A DNA stretch of 64,000 nt. It comes from Acidilobaceae archaeon (GTDB lineage Archaea; Thermoproteota; Thermoprotei_A; Sulfolobales; Acidilobaceae). Every line of letters starts with the position of its first letter. Position 1 is the first letter of the stretch. The DNA is taken from assembly GCA_026413755.1 (NCBI GenBank), contig JAOAKH010000001.1, forward strand, positions 1-64,000, in the 5' to 3' direction. The notes under the pieces are model-generated. The model saw only the letters and a list, made by a program, of their open reading frames with translations, had not been told where the DNA came from and did not search any database. Positions 16,946-24,699 of the stretch are shown here, one piece after another. Both the position numbers and the translations under genes were made by a program.

Positions 16946-16976
16946 TATGGCCCCTAGTGACTTTTGAGAGGAAAAC

Positions 16977-17858
16977 TTATTTTCTCAACTTCTCAGCGAG
17001 GCTCCTAGCCTCTCTGAACTGCTTCTCAGCTATGTAAAGGTGTTCTCCCGTGTCTACCAGCACGTCCTCCCCTGCTATGAGGCTCTCGAGCCTCGCCCCG
17101 CTGTTGTAGACTTTCACTATCTCTTCGTCTGAGGCGAGGTCTAGCAGCATTGCGGGGGGCCTGCTTGCGTCGAAGACCGCTATCTCAGCTACCCTCCCCG
17201 GCTTTATTGCCGGCGGCGGGAGGGAGAGGAACTTCCTCAAGGCCAGGCTCTCCTCCCAGGGGCTTGGGCTGGAGCCTGCGCTGTAAGACACGGAGTTAAA
17301 GAAGCTGAGGACAGGGCCCGCGCTCGACCTCCCCTTGCCATCTATCTCCTTTATCTCGCCCTCTCCCTCGCAGCCCTCGCCCGCTATGCTTACTATCGCA
17401 GCTATGCCAGGGACGTAGTTCGGTCTTACACCGCTACACGCAGGCACCGCGAGCCCATAGAAGCCCCCCACAAGCCTGGAGAGCTCCAGGGGGAGCTCCA
17501 CCCCTATCCCCTCTGCTACTATAAGAGTCACGCCGCTCATGTGAAGCTCGTAAACTGCTGGCAGGGAGGCCGTTATGAGGGTCTTCAGGTCAGAGCTCTT
17601 GTAGAAGCGCACCCTCTCTGCCATGGTGGGCTTCTTGAACCTCATAGGATAGGCGGCTATACTCGCAAGGGCGCTCAGGCCGGGGACTATTATTCTTCCC
17701 TCTCCGCCCAGCAGGAGGGTGGCATACGTATACTCCTCTGGCACCACGTCCTCCCCCACTCCCTCTACCTTTCCGTCCTTCACGTATACGTAACCCTTCC
17801 TCAACACCCTCTCGCCCGTAAAGATCGCAGAGCCGGTCAGCAGTATGTCAAAGCCCAT
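16977..17858 (-). CDS. Degenerate amidohydrolase-like protein
   Basis: The N-terminal (DILLTGSAIFTGERVLRKG) and C-terminal (IKPGRVAEIAVFDASRPP) parts are the composite beta-sandwich of metal-dependent amidohydrolases such as dihydroorotase or cytosine deaminase relatives. The central barrel is short and its metal-binding motif is lost: where active enzymes have PG(F/L)xDxHxH, this one has IVPGLSALASIA. At 293 residues it is about 100 shorter than active relatives. It is probably not a hydrolase in the usual sense, but the frame is intact and codon use is like its neighbours. Substrate unknown. It lies between the PIN-ATPase gene and an unknown gene. Confidence 0.65.
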   Translation of the reverse strand: MGFDILLTGSAIFTGERVLRKGYVYVKDGKVEGVGEDVVPEEYTYATLLLGGEGRIIVPGLSALASIAAYPMRFKKPTMAERVRFYKSSDLKTLITASLPAVYELHMSGVTLIVAEGIGVELPLELSRLVGGFYGLAVPACSGVRPNYVPGIAAIVSIAGEGCEGEGEIKEIDGKGRSSAGPVLSFFNSVSYSAGSSPSPWEESLALRKFLSLPPPAIKPGRVAEIAVFDASRPPAMLLDLASDEEIVKVYNSGARLESLIAGEDVLVDTGEHLYIAEKQFREARSLAEKLRK

Positions 17859-17890
17859 AGTGGACCTATGGGAGAAAGGCCTGGGCGTTC

Positions 17891-18319
17891 TTATAACACT
17901 AAGAGCTTAGCCCCCTCTCCCTCCCTCACTTGGCGCACATCTCTCCCCGGCGATGGCTCCAACATAACTCTGTCCTTGCTCACAGCTACTAGCTCGAAGA
18001 ACGACTTGCCCATGGGCCTAATGGCGATTATGTCGAGGGGGCCCACTGCAAGGCTAGCTACCTCGAAAGGCCCCAGCTCTGCCCTTCTCCGAACGCTCCT
18101 CAGCTCCAGCGGCTCCAGGGGCGGCAGGTGGACGTAAAAGTACCTCCTCTTGTTAACGCGATAATCCCTCACCTCAAAAGCCCTGGTGACGCTCAGGTGC
18201 TCGTGTCCTATAGATATGATCGCGTTGCGGAACTCCAGCACTAGCTCGTCCGAGAGGAAGGCTTTAACTGCCCCCCCTCCCCACGCGATAAGCGCTTGTC
18301 TCAAGGTCTGCCTCCTCAC
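17891..18319 (-). CDS. Uncharacterised protein overlapping thiI
   Basis: No family recognised. The protein of up to 142 residues looks soluble: an N-terminal mixed region, then basic and aromatic stretches (DYRVNKRRYFYVHLPPL), then IIAIRPMGKSFFELVAV. The start is uncertain: GTG at 18319 or TTG at 18304 both lie inside the 3' end of thiI, giving an overlap of about 40-56 bases. The next in-frame start is much further in. The overlap and short distance suggest coupled translation with thiI. Confidence 0.55.
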   Translation of the reverse strand: MRRQTLRQALIAWGGGAVKAFLSDELVLEFRNAIISIGHEHLSVTRAFEVRDYRVNKRRYFYVHLPPLEPLELRSVRRRAELGPFEVASLAVGPLDIIAIRPMGKSFFELVAVSKDRVMLEPSPGRDVRQVREGEGAKLLVL

Positions 18320-19448
18320 TCCCTATGTCCACCTCTATGGGCTCGGGGACTGCTATCGGCGTTACCTTCTCGTACTCCCTCCAGAAGTTCTCCTCATTTG
18401 CGTGGGGCGTAGGCGGGTGAAGGCCGCAGACCTCTATTTGCCTCTCGTTGAGCTCGTAAGTGCCTATCTTCATTGTCTCCTTTATGATCTCTTCCTTGTC
18501 GCTGCCCGCCAGAGGCCTCAGCACAGGCAGCGCGAGCCCCCCGCCTATCATCATCATGTTCCTCAACGTTTGACTGGCCACCTGACCTACGGACTCCCCT
18601 GTAGCTATCGCCTCTGCTCCTATCTTCTTAGCCAGCTCCACTGCGTGCTCCATCATTAGCCTCCTGAGCACCAGGACGCGGTAGTGCGGCGAGACCAAAG
18701 AGTTGATCAGCATTAGGGGCCCCTTGAAGTTTACGATATACATTTTCATTTTATAATTGTAGCTCCACTCTGCCAGCTTCTTCCCTATTTTTACTGCAGT
18801 CTTTACCACATAGGGATAGCCTAGGTCGTAGTGAACGAGGTGGACCTTTGCCCCCCTCCTCATGAGCCTCCAGGCAGCCACCGTCGAGTCGAAGCCCCCA
18901 CTGAAGAGGACAAGCACTGTGCCCTCCGTCGCTGGGGCCATTCCCCCCACGCCCTCTATTATCGTGTCATAAAGGAAGACGCTCTCCCTTCTGAGCTCCA
19001 CGTAGACTGTGATTTCTGGGTCCTCGAGGTCCACCTTCTTTGCGCCCGCCTTTAGCAGCTCTGCGCCAAGGACCCTCTCTATGTCCTTACTGGTGAAGTC
19101 GTGATCTCCCACCCTCCTCGCCCTCACCATGAACTTCTTTTCCCTCACCCTCTCAGAGAAGAGCTCCACTGCCCTCTTCACTAGGTGGTCCAAGCCCTCG
19201 AAGCCAAAGGAGTGTGCCGGCGACACGCTCTTCACGCCGAAGACGCGCCTCGCAGCCTCCACGGCAAGCTCCACGTCAGAGGGGGACCATATGATTATCC
19301 TGCCCTCCGTCACCTCCACCCTACTCTCCACGCCCCTCCTTCTCAGCGCCTCCCTCAGCGCCCTCGCCAAGGCGTCCTCTGCTCTCCTCCTGGCTATCCT
19401 GCCCTTCACACCTATTTCGCCGTATCTTACTAGCACTGCATTGTACAT
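18264..19448 (-). CDS. thiI: tRNA 4-thiouridine synthetase ThiI
   Basis: Adenylates U8 of tRNA for 4-thiouridine formation and may supply sulfur for thiamine. The N-terminal THUMP region (about 1-165; VRYGEIGVKGRIARRRAE) is followed by the PP-loop ATP pyrophosphatase domain with LFSGGFDSTVAAWRLM near 180. There is no rhodanese domain, as usual in archaea, where the sulfur donor differs. The ATG at 19448 follows GGGGAGG and a TATA-like box (CATATATAG on the minus strand) at about 19466-19474; a TTG four codons upstream is the alternative. The conserved core ends well before the C-terminus, and the tail overlaps the next gene. Confidence 0.93.
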   Translation of the reverse strand: MYNAVLVRYGEIGVKGRIARRRAEDALARALREALRRRGVESRVEVTEGRIIIWSPSDVELAVEAARRVFGVKSVSPAHSFGFEGLDHLVKRAVELFSERVREKKFMVRARRVGDHDFTSKDIERVLGAELLKAGAKKVDLEDPEITVYVELRRESVFLYDTIIEGVGGMAPATEGTVLVLFSGGFDSTVAAWRLMRRGAKVHLVHYDLGYPYVVKTAVKIGKKLAEWSYNYKMKMYIVNFKGPLMLINSLVSPHYRVLVLRRLMMEHAVELAKKIGAEAIATGESVGQVASQTLRNMMMIGGGLALPVLRPLAGSDKEEIIKETMKIGTYELNERQIEVCGLHPPTPHANEENFWREYEKVTPIAVPEPIEVDIGSEEADLETSAYRVGRGGS

Positions 19449-19495
19449 GATCCTCCCCAACTATATATGATGGGGCACCTAACTACTTAAAGAGC

Positions 19496-20575
19496 TCAGT
19501 ACCAGTGGGAGTAGAACCTGTGCTCGGGCACCATGAGCTTCGGCTCCCTGAAGGCAGAGCATACGGGAGCCAAAGAGCAGCCCCCGTTGCAGCCCGCCAC
19601 CGCGCGGCAGCCCTCAGAGCAGGAGCCCCTACACGTCGGCCTCTCCCTTGTGCAGCAGTGCCTCCCAAAGGCCCAGAGTATGTCGTCCAAAAGGAATGGG
19701 TCCACGGCCCCCGCAGCGGCTGCCTCCTTGTATGCTATCCTAACGGCCAGCCTCAGCATCACGTCCTCCTCGCTCCCGAGCTCCACCCCTGCAGCTATCT
19801 TCTCTAGACTCTCCTCGTCAACCCTGACGAGCCCTATCCTGAGGGCTATCCTCACGAGGTGGTTGTCCACGGGGACCTCCTTGTTGTGCTGATCGGCTAT
19901 GTGTAGCACCCTCCTCCTCTCGAGGAATTTGGCCAGTAGGAATGCCTTCTTCTCCACCGGGTCCTGGTAGGCCTTAAAAGCCTTCAGTAGGTTCACAAAC
20001 CCTCCGGCTCCCTCCCTCAGCCTACCTCTCGACTCGAGCACCAGCGCAAAGGGGTCGCCCTCGTAGAGCCTGAGCAGCTTCTGCCCTATGTCCCTCAGGA
20101 GCTCTAGCCTCAATCCTAAGTCTGGGGGCCTCCTGATCCTCTCCCCGTTAGTTAGCCATTCCTCCAGCTCCCTCAGCTCGAGCCTCGCCAGCCTTGTAGC
20201 ATCAAAGAAGCCCGGGTCCTCGGAGAGCTTCTTGCTCCCCAGTCTATATAGTAGCTCCGACCCGTGGTATAGCTTTCCCTCTACGTAGCCCTCGTACGGC
20301 CTTCCAGGCCTACTCGCCCTGTGGTCCATGGCTACCATGACGAGGAAGTATGCCGTGACCTCCCTCTTGCTGGCCTCCCTCGGCGGGTATAGCTCCGGGT
20401 TAACGAAGGCGTCGGGCTCGAGGCTGGTAGCCATACGGGCCGCAGCCTTGCCGAAGGCCTTTGCGGCCTCCCTTACGATCTCGACCCTCAAGGCCTCCTC
20501 CCAGAGATCCTCGAGCTTATAGCTTATGCCCGGCCTACCCTTTGGGAGAGCCTTGAAGAAGTTCATAGCGGACAC
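19496..20575 (-). CDS. HhH-like glycosylase-fold protein with C-terminal Cys cluster
   Basis: Not fully recognised. The 359-residue protein is mostly helical. The segment VPVDNHLVRIALRIGLVR resembles the VDxHVxRxxxRLG helix of HhH-GPD DNA glycosylases, although no clear Lys/Asp catalytic pair is seen. The C-terminal 60 residues hold a dense Cys cluster (CC, C, C, C, C, C, C within about 40 residues), fitting an iron-sulfur or zinc site. The N-terminal part also recalls queuosine-nucleotide glycosylases. Starts GTG 20575 and ATG 20566 both overlap the divergent Mut7-C gene. A glycosylase role on DNA or a modified base is an inference. Confidence 0.5.
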   Translation of the reverse strand: MSAMNFFKALPKGRPGISYKLEDLWEEALRVEIVREAAKAFGKAAARMATSLEPDAFVNPELYPPREASKREVTAYFLVMVAMDHRASRPGRPYEGYVEGKLYHGSELLYRLGSKKLSEDPGFFDATRLARLELRELEEWLTNGERIRRPPDLGLRLELLRDIGQKLLRLYEGDPFALVLESRGRLREGAGGFVNLLKAFKAYQDPVEKKAFLLAKFLERRRVLHIADQHNKEVPVDNHLVRIALRIGLVRVDEESLEKIAAGVELGSEEDVMLRLAVRIAYKEAAAAGAVDPFLLDDILWAFGRHCCTRERPTCRGSCSEGCRAVAGCNGGCSLAPVCSAFREPKLMVPEHRFYSHWY

Positions 20576-21053
20576 TATGCTTGGAGACCTGGCCAGGTGG
20601 CTGAGGATAATGGGCTACGACGTGGCGTACTCTAAAGGCTATGAGGACGAGCAGATCCTAGAGGCAGCCTCGTTGGGGGACAGGATAATAATAACGCGGG
20701 ACAGGAGGCTTTACGCTAAGGCAAAGAAGGCCTCCCTCAAGGCTATTCTGGTGGAGTCTACGGGGACTGCAGAGAAGATAGCCGAGGTGGTCGTGAAGGC
20801 GGGGCTAGAGGTGAGGGCGGACCCCTCGGTAAGCCGGTGCCCCGAGTGCAACAAGGAGCTGTCCAGGGTAGAGGACAAAGAGGCAGTTAAGGACAAGGTG
20901 CCGCCTCTTGCCCTCAAGACATACAAGGTCTTCTACGTTTGCAGCATATGTGGCAGCGTGTACTGGGAAGGGAGCCACTGGAACAACATCAGGAGGACAG
21001 TGGAGCTGGCCAGGAGGCTCGTGGAGGCTCACCAGAGGAAGGCAGAGAAATAG
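20553..21053 (+). CDS. Mut7-C RNase domain protein (DUF82)
   Basis: PIN-like nuclease fold with a zinc ribbon. The N-terminal motif FIADTMLGDLARWLRIMGYD (about residues 4-23) and the later IITRDRRLYAKA are the acidic signature of Mut7-C domains. Two CxxC pairs (CPECNKEL near 97 and CSICGSVYW near 136) form the zinc ribbon. Length of 166 residues is typical. I choose TTG 20553, with GGGAGAG upstream and a TATA-like TTATAGCTTA at about 20517-20526. This overlaps the divergent gene by about 23 bases. The 3' end overlaps the convergent RecQ-like gene by 25 bases. Substrate unknown; probably RNA processing. Confidence 0.88.
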   Translation: MKKFIADTMLGDLARWLRIMGYDVAYSKGYEDEQILEAASLGDRIIITRDRRLYAKAKKASLKAILVESTGTAEKIAEVVVKAGLEVRADPSVSRCPECNKELSRVEDKEAVKDKVPPLALKTYKVFYVCSICGSVYWEGSHWNNIRRTVELARRLVEAHQRKAEK

Positions 21054-23491
21054 CGGTAGTCCTCCAGCACCCTCGCTAGCCTGAGCGCAGTCTGGGTGGA
21101 CTTGGAGGCCATCACGATGAGCCCCCTGTCGCACAGCTTCTCTGCTCCATACGATCCTATGAGGGCGGAGAGGCTAGCCATGTTTCTCCCCCTTACCTTC
21201 ATGGGGGAGCCAAAGAGCATGGAGTACGCCCTATATATCCCCTCGCATGTTTCTTGCCCGTCGCAGTATAGCGTCACACCCCTCCTCCCTAGCGACTCCT
21301 CTGCCTCCTTCACGAGGCCCGCTACCCTCTCATAGCAGCGTGCGCACTTAACTATGCCCAAGGCGAGTCTTTCCATACTTACTCTTGAGAATGCTCTGTC
21401 CTCCTCTAGGTACTTTTCCACCCCCTCTCTCATGGCCTTGCTCTTGTCCTCGCTCACCATGACCTTCTCCACGAGCTCTCTCAGCCTCTCCACCCTCACC
21501 TCCTCCAGGGCCTTCTCCCTCGTCAGCGACACGAAGAGCTCTCTGGGAGGGGATGCCGTCACCTCCATTTCCCCTAGGGGCTCTACCACTATGAGCCTCT
21601 TGCTCCTCAGGGGTCTCCAGGGACCTATGCACTTGCCCGTCCTCGCCAGCACTGACGCACCGCTAGATATCATTACGGGGGAGTACAGAGGCGCTTGGTG
21701 ACACGCGGAGTACTCTACAGAGCGCTCGCCAACTAATGCCACGTATATGCCTTCATTCAGCTTCATGTAATACCCTTTGCCCTTCTCCGCGATCCTTGGC
21801 TCCGCCCCAGAGATCACGTGGTAGTCCAGGAGGCCCGCTCCTCTGAGGGCCTCCAGGGCCCTAAGCGTTTGCCTGGGAGCCCCCAGCACGTCGTCTGGCA
21901 GGATCACATAGCCCGGCTCCTCGAGGGCCTTCAGTATGGCTGCAAGGGTGTTGTGGAGCCTCATGACGAAGCTGAGCCTGGGCGCGGAGGAGAGGGACAG
22001 TTTGAGGTCTGCGTCGGCTGGGTTATATAGGAGGGTGGCGACGGCCCCCTTGCCGTCTCTCCCAGCCCTCCCCACCTCCTGATAGTACTCCTCTATGGAG
22101 TCGCTCATGATGTAGTGAACTACCCACCTCACGTTCTGCAGGTCCACCCCCATTCCGAAAGCCTTCGTGGAGACCAGCACCCCTTCCTCTAGCCCCCTCA
22201 GCCTCTCCTCTGCCCTCAGCCTCTCCTCGTCCCTCATGCTGCCGTGGTACTTCAGCACCTCTACGTCGAGCCTCCGCTTGAGGAAACCGGCTATAGTGTC
22301 CACATTAGCCCACCTGGCGATAGAGCTCGAGACGTAGCTGGTGAACACTAAGCCCAGCCATTTGTCCCACGCGGCTCTGGAGAGCTCCACGTTCCTCCTC
22401 ACTACCCTCTCTAAGGCCTCTAACCTCTCGTACCCCTGAGGCGCAGGCAGGACCTCGAAGCTTATGTCCCCCCTGATAGCCCTAGCTCTGATCACTACCG
22501 GCCTATAAGGGCCCTCGTAGTCCTCCGAGGGCGGCTCCTCGTGGCCTAGGAGCCTGAGGACCTCCAGGAGGGACCTCTGGGAAATGGTGGCCGTTAGGGC
22601 TATTACGGGCGGGCGGAAGCGTCTCCTCAAGGAAGATATGACCTTCGCCGCATACGCGTAGGAAGGCCTGAACGAGTAGCCCCACTCCACCACTGCATGG
22701 ACCTCGTCTAGGACGAAGAGAGCCGGGGGGCTCTCCTCCAGCAGCCTGCGTACCCTACCTTCCAGCAGTCTCTCCGGGGAAACGAGGAGGAGCTCCAGCT
22801 CCCCTCTCCTGGCCTTGGCGAGCAGCCTCTCCCTCTCTTCCTCCGGGACTGAGGAGTCGAGGAAGGCCGCCCTGAGCCCGAGTCTGGAGGACTTGCTTAC
22901 CTGGTCCCTCATGAGGGCCCTTAGGGGGGATACGAGAAGGGAGTAGGAGCCGAGGAGCCCTGAGGCGAGTCTGGAGGAAGCGTGAAATATGGCAGACTTG
23001 CCTGAGCCCGTGGACATGATAACTACCAGAGACCCGCCCTCTTCCAGGAGCCTTGGGATCACCCTGAAGGCAGCCCTCTGGCCCTCATTGGGCTTGAGGC
23101 CCCCATAGAGCTGAGAGAAAGCGTCTAGGAGGCCCGCTTCGAGCGCAGAGAGCGACCGCTGGCTGGCGCCGGCAACCAGCTTGAGCCTGCCCCTTTCTGC
23201 GCCCTTTAGCTCCCTCGATATTATCGTGAGCCCCTCTCTGCAGGCCAGCTCCAGGAGCTCCTCGAGGCTCGCTCCCTCCATTGCCTGGAGCTCAGGGAAC
23301 AGCAGGGCCCCTCCCCTAGCGACCCCCACTCTGACCCCGAGGCCTCTCATGAGGCCATATAGGGATTTCGGGGGCAGGACAGAGGGGAACTGCAGCAGCA
23401 GCTCCAGCAGGGCCCCTACGCTCTCTGGAGGCTCCAAGAGCCTTGCCTCCCCCTGAGGACAGGCTACAGAGTATACTCTGTACTCCTTCAC
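21029..23491 (-). CDS. RecQ-like superfamily 2 helicase with extra N- and C-terminal domains
   Basis: The 820-residue protein has a RecQ-type motor at about residues 135-480. Walker A is STGSGKSAIFH, motif II is LDEVHAVVEWGYSFR with the RecQ WG(H/Y)xFR feature, motif III is ALTAT, motif V is STKAFGMGVD, and motif VI is YYQEVGRAGRDG. The first 130 residues and the last 340 match no domain I recognise; the C-terminal part has Cys pairs (KCARC, YCDGQETC) that may bind metal. No HRDC domain is seen. RecQ proper is uncommon in Crenarchaeota. A role in unwinding DNA in repair is likely. The GTG start lies 31 bases after a palindromic TATA box. Confidence 0.82.
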   Translation of the reverse strand: MKEYRVYSVACPQGEARLLEPPESVGALLELLLQFPSVLPPKSLYGLMRGLGVRVGVARGGALLFPELQAMEGASLEELLELACREGLTIISRELKGAERGRLKLVAGASQRSLSALEAGLLDAFSQLYGGLKPNEGQRAAFRVIPRLLEEGGSLVVIMSTGSGKSAIFHASSRLASGLLGSYSLLVSPLRALMRDQVSKSSRLGLRAAFLDSSVPEEERERLLAKARRGELELLLVSPERLLEGRVRRLLEESPPALFVLDEVHAVVEWGYSFRPSYAYAAKVISSLRRRFRPPVIALTATISQRSLLEVLRLLGHEEPPSEDYEGPYRPVVIRARAIRGDISFEVLPAPQGYERLEALERVVRRNVELSRAAWDKWLGLVFTSYVSSSIARWANVDTIAGFLKRRLDVEVLKYHGSMRDEERLRAEERLRGLEEGVLVSTKAFGMGVDLQNVRWVVHYIMSDSIEEYYQEVGRAGRDGKGAVATLLYNPADADLKLSLSSAPRLSFVMRLHNTLAAILKALEEPGYVILPDDVLGAPRQTLRALEALRGAGLLDYHVISGAEPRIAEKGKGYYMKLNEGIYVALVGERSVEYSACHQAPLYSPVMISSGASVLARTGKCIGPWRPLRSKRLIVVEPLGEMEVTASPPRELFVSLTREKALEEVRVERLRELVEKVMVSEDKSKAMREGVEKYLEEDRAFSRVSMERLALGIVKCARCYERVAGLVKEAEESLGRRGVTLYCDGQETCEGIYRAYSMLFGSPMKVRGRNMASLSALIGSYGAEKLCDRGLIVMASKSTQTALRLARVLEDYRYFSAFLW

Positions 23492-23973
23492 CTCTGTCAG
23501 CTCTGCCCCTCTCCCACCCTTGCTTATATAAGGGGCCCTCGTCGCAGTAACAAGAGAGGAGTTGAAGCTCAGGACACGTATCTCCTTTGGGGAAAGGGCA
23601 ACCTCCTAGAGTGAGACGTCGCGCTCTTGGCGCTACTCGAGGCGCTCGAGGCAGCCGTCCGCCCTCCGGTAGACTCTGTGCTCCACCGAGAAGGCGGGCC
23701 GCAAGGAGGGGTCGCCTGCCGCATGACCTCTAGGGCCAGTAGTTTCCGTGGCATTGTAGCCTTGCTGCTATGCCCAGCTCCCTGCTGAAGCCCTTCCTCT
23801 CCCTTTGACTCTCTTGCCCCGACAGGGCTTACGCTTGGAAATGACGTTAGGTCTGCCCAGTTCAGCTACGGTGGGGGGAGCCCGAAGCTCCGTTCTCCGC
23901 GACGGACCTCCTGCTTCTCTTCCTCTCGCCCCTTAGATATTTCCTTCCGGCGGGACTTAGCTGAGGGGCCTGA
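23492..23973. other. 480-base gap without a convincing gene; possible structured RNA
   Basis: No open frame in this stretch looks like a protein. It begins with a palindromic TATA box and is rich in potential stems on the plus strand, for example GGCAT/ATGCC around 23752-23776, GGCGGGC with GCCTGCC near 23695-23722, and GGAGC/GCTCC near 23877-23891. The size of about 370 bases between the TATA box and the next promoter fits RNase P RNA or SRP RNA. However, I could not find the conserved RNase P (GAGGAAAGTC, ACAGAA) or SRP helix 8 motifs, so no assignment is made. The last 40 bases contain TTAGATATTT, a TATA-like promoter for the AMMECR1 gene. Confidence 0.4.
23523..23532. promoter_or_regulatory. 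Palindromic TATA box, possible bidirectional promoter
   Basis: CTTATATAAG reads the same on both strands. To the left it lies about 35 bases before the GTG of the RecQ-like gene; to the right it would start transcription near 23555, at the beginning of the gap that may encode an RNA. Confidence 0.6.
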
Positions 23974-24624
23974 ATGGAGAGGCTTGAGCCGAGCGAGGTA
24001 AGCTTGGAGCTGGCGAGGGAGCTAGTTAGGCTAGCGAGGAGCGCGATAGAGAGTAAGCTCTCTGGGAGGCTTCGCATAGAGGAGCTCAGGAGGTCCGGCA
24101 TGGAGAAGTACGCGGCCGTCTTCGTAACTCTGGAGAAGGAGAGGGAAGGGCGCAGGGAGCTGAGGGGCTGCGTGGGCATGATAGAGGCCGTTATGCCCCT
24201 CTGGATCGCGGTGGCCGAGTCAGCGATCTCCTCCGCTTTCGAGGACCCCCGGTTCCCGCCTCTGAGGAAGAGAGAGCTGGAGGAGGTGACGGTGAGCCTG
24301 ACAGTCCTGGGTAAGAAGGAGCCAGTGAAAAGTTTGGAGGAGGTCGTTATAGGGGAGCACGGCCTATACGTGGAGAGGCCCGTGGGCGGGAGGCTCTTCG
24401 CAGGGGTCCTGCTGCCGGAAGTGCCGGTCGATAACTGCTGGGACGTGGAGACCTTCGCTAACATGACCTGTGCAAAGGCGTGGCTGGAGGAGAGGTGTTG
24501 GGAAAGGTCGGGGACCACGCTCTACAGGATACCCGGCAGGACTTTCAGAGAGCTGTCGCCAGGAGGGGACGTGGTGGAGGTAGATCTGAAAAAAGAATAC
24601 GAGAAGTGCAAATATAAGCGCTGA
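23974..24624 (+). CDS. AMMECR1 family protein
   Basis: Highly conserved family of unknown biochemical function found in archaea and eukaryotes. The 216-residue protein has the diagnostic LRGCVGMIEAVMPLW motif near residue 68, EDPRFPPLRKREL near 90, and GLYVERPVGGRLFAGVLLPEV near 132. Length is normal for archaea. The ATG start is preceded by a TATA-like box at about 23935. A C/D box sRNA gene follows, with its TATA box overlapping the last codons of this gene. Confidence 0.93.
   Translation: MERLEPSEVSLELARELVRLARSAIESKLSGRLRIEELRRSGMEKYAAVFVTLEKEREGRRELRGCVGMIEAVMPLWIAVAESAISSAFEDPRFPPLRKRELEEVTVSLTVLGKKEPVKSLEEVVIGEHGLYVERPVGGRLFAGVLLPEVPVDNCWDVETFANMTCAKAWLEERCWERSGTTLYRIPGRTFRELSPGGDVVEVDLKKEYEKCKYKR
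24611..24618 (+). promoter_or_regulatory. TATA box of the C/D box sRNA
   Basis: AATATAAG, preceded by two A bases, lies inside the last codons of the AMMECR1 gene and about 28 bases before the expected sRNA 5' end, the normal archaeal spacing. Confidence 0.55.
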
Positions 24625-24639
24625 AAGGAACCTGTATGC

Positions 24640-24699
24640 TCGGTGAAGAGTGTAGCCTGCCCTGAGCGCTGCAATGAGGAGGCCTTTGATCGCTGATCA
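24640..24699 (+). ncRNA. C/D box sRNA (2'-O-methylation guide)
   Basis: All four boxes are in order with archaeal spacing: C box GTGAAGA (24643-24649), a 12-base guide, D' box CTGA (24662-24665), an 8-base spacer, C' box ATGAGGA (24674-24680), a second 12-base guide and D box CTGA (24693-24696). Both guides have the standard length. The C and C' boxes each differ from RUGAUGA but keep the UGA core. A TATA box lies at the right distance upstream. It would direct methylation of the target base opposite the fifth guide base before D or D'. Targets were not identified. Confidence 0.7.

Noticed and set aside
23569-23754. 61-residue frame on the minus strand in the gap
   Set aside because: Composition is low-complexity Ser/Arg, with no ribosome binding site or recognisable fold; more likely part of a non-coding region.
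23550-23930. RNase P RNA or SRP RNA
   Set aside because: Size and promoter fit, but GAGGAAAGTC, ACAGAA and the SRP GGAAGG/AGCAG loop were not found in usual form; kept only as an unassigned candidate.
24650-24661. 16S rRNA target for the D' guide of the C/D sRNA
   Set aside because: Eight bases of the guide can pair with the conserved GGCUACAC of 16S rRNA, but pairing fails near the D' box, where the methylated base must lie.
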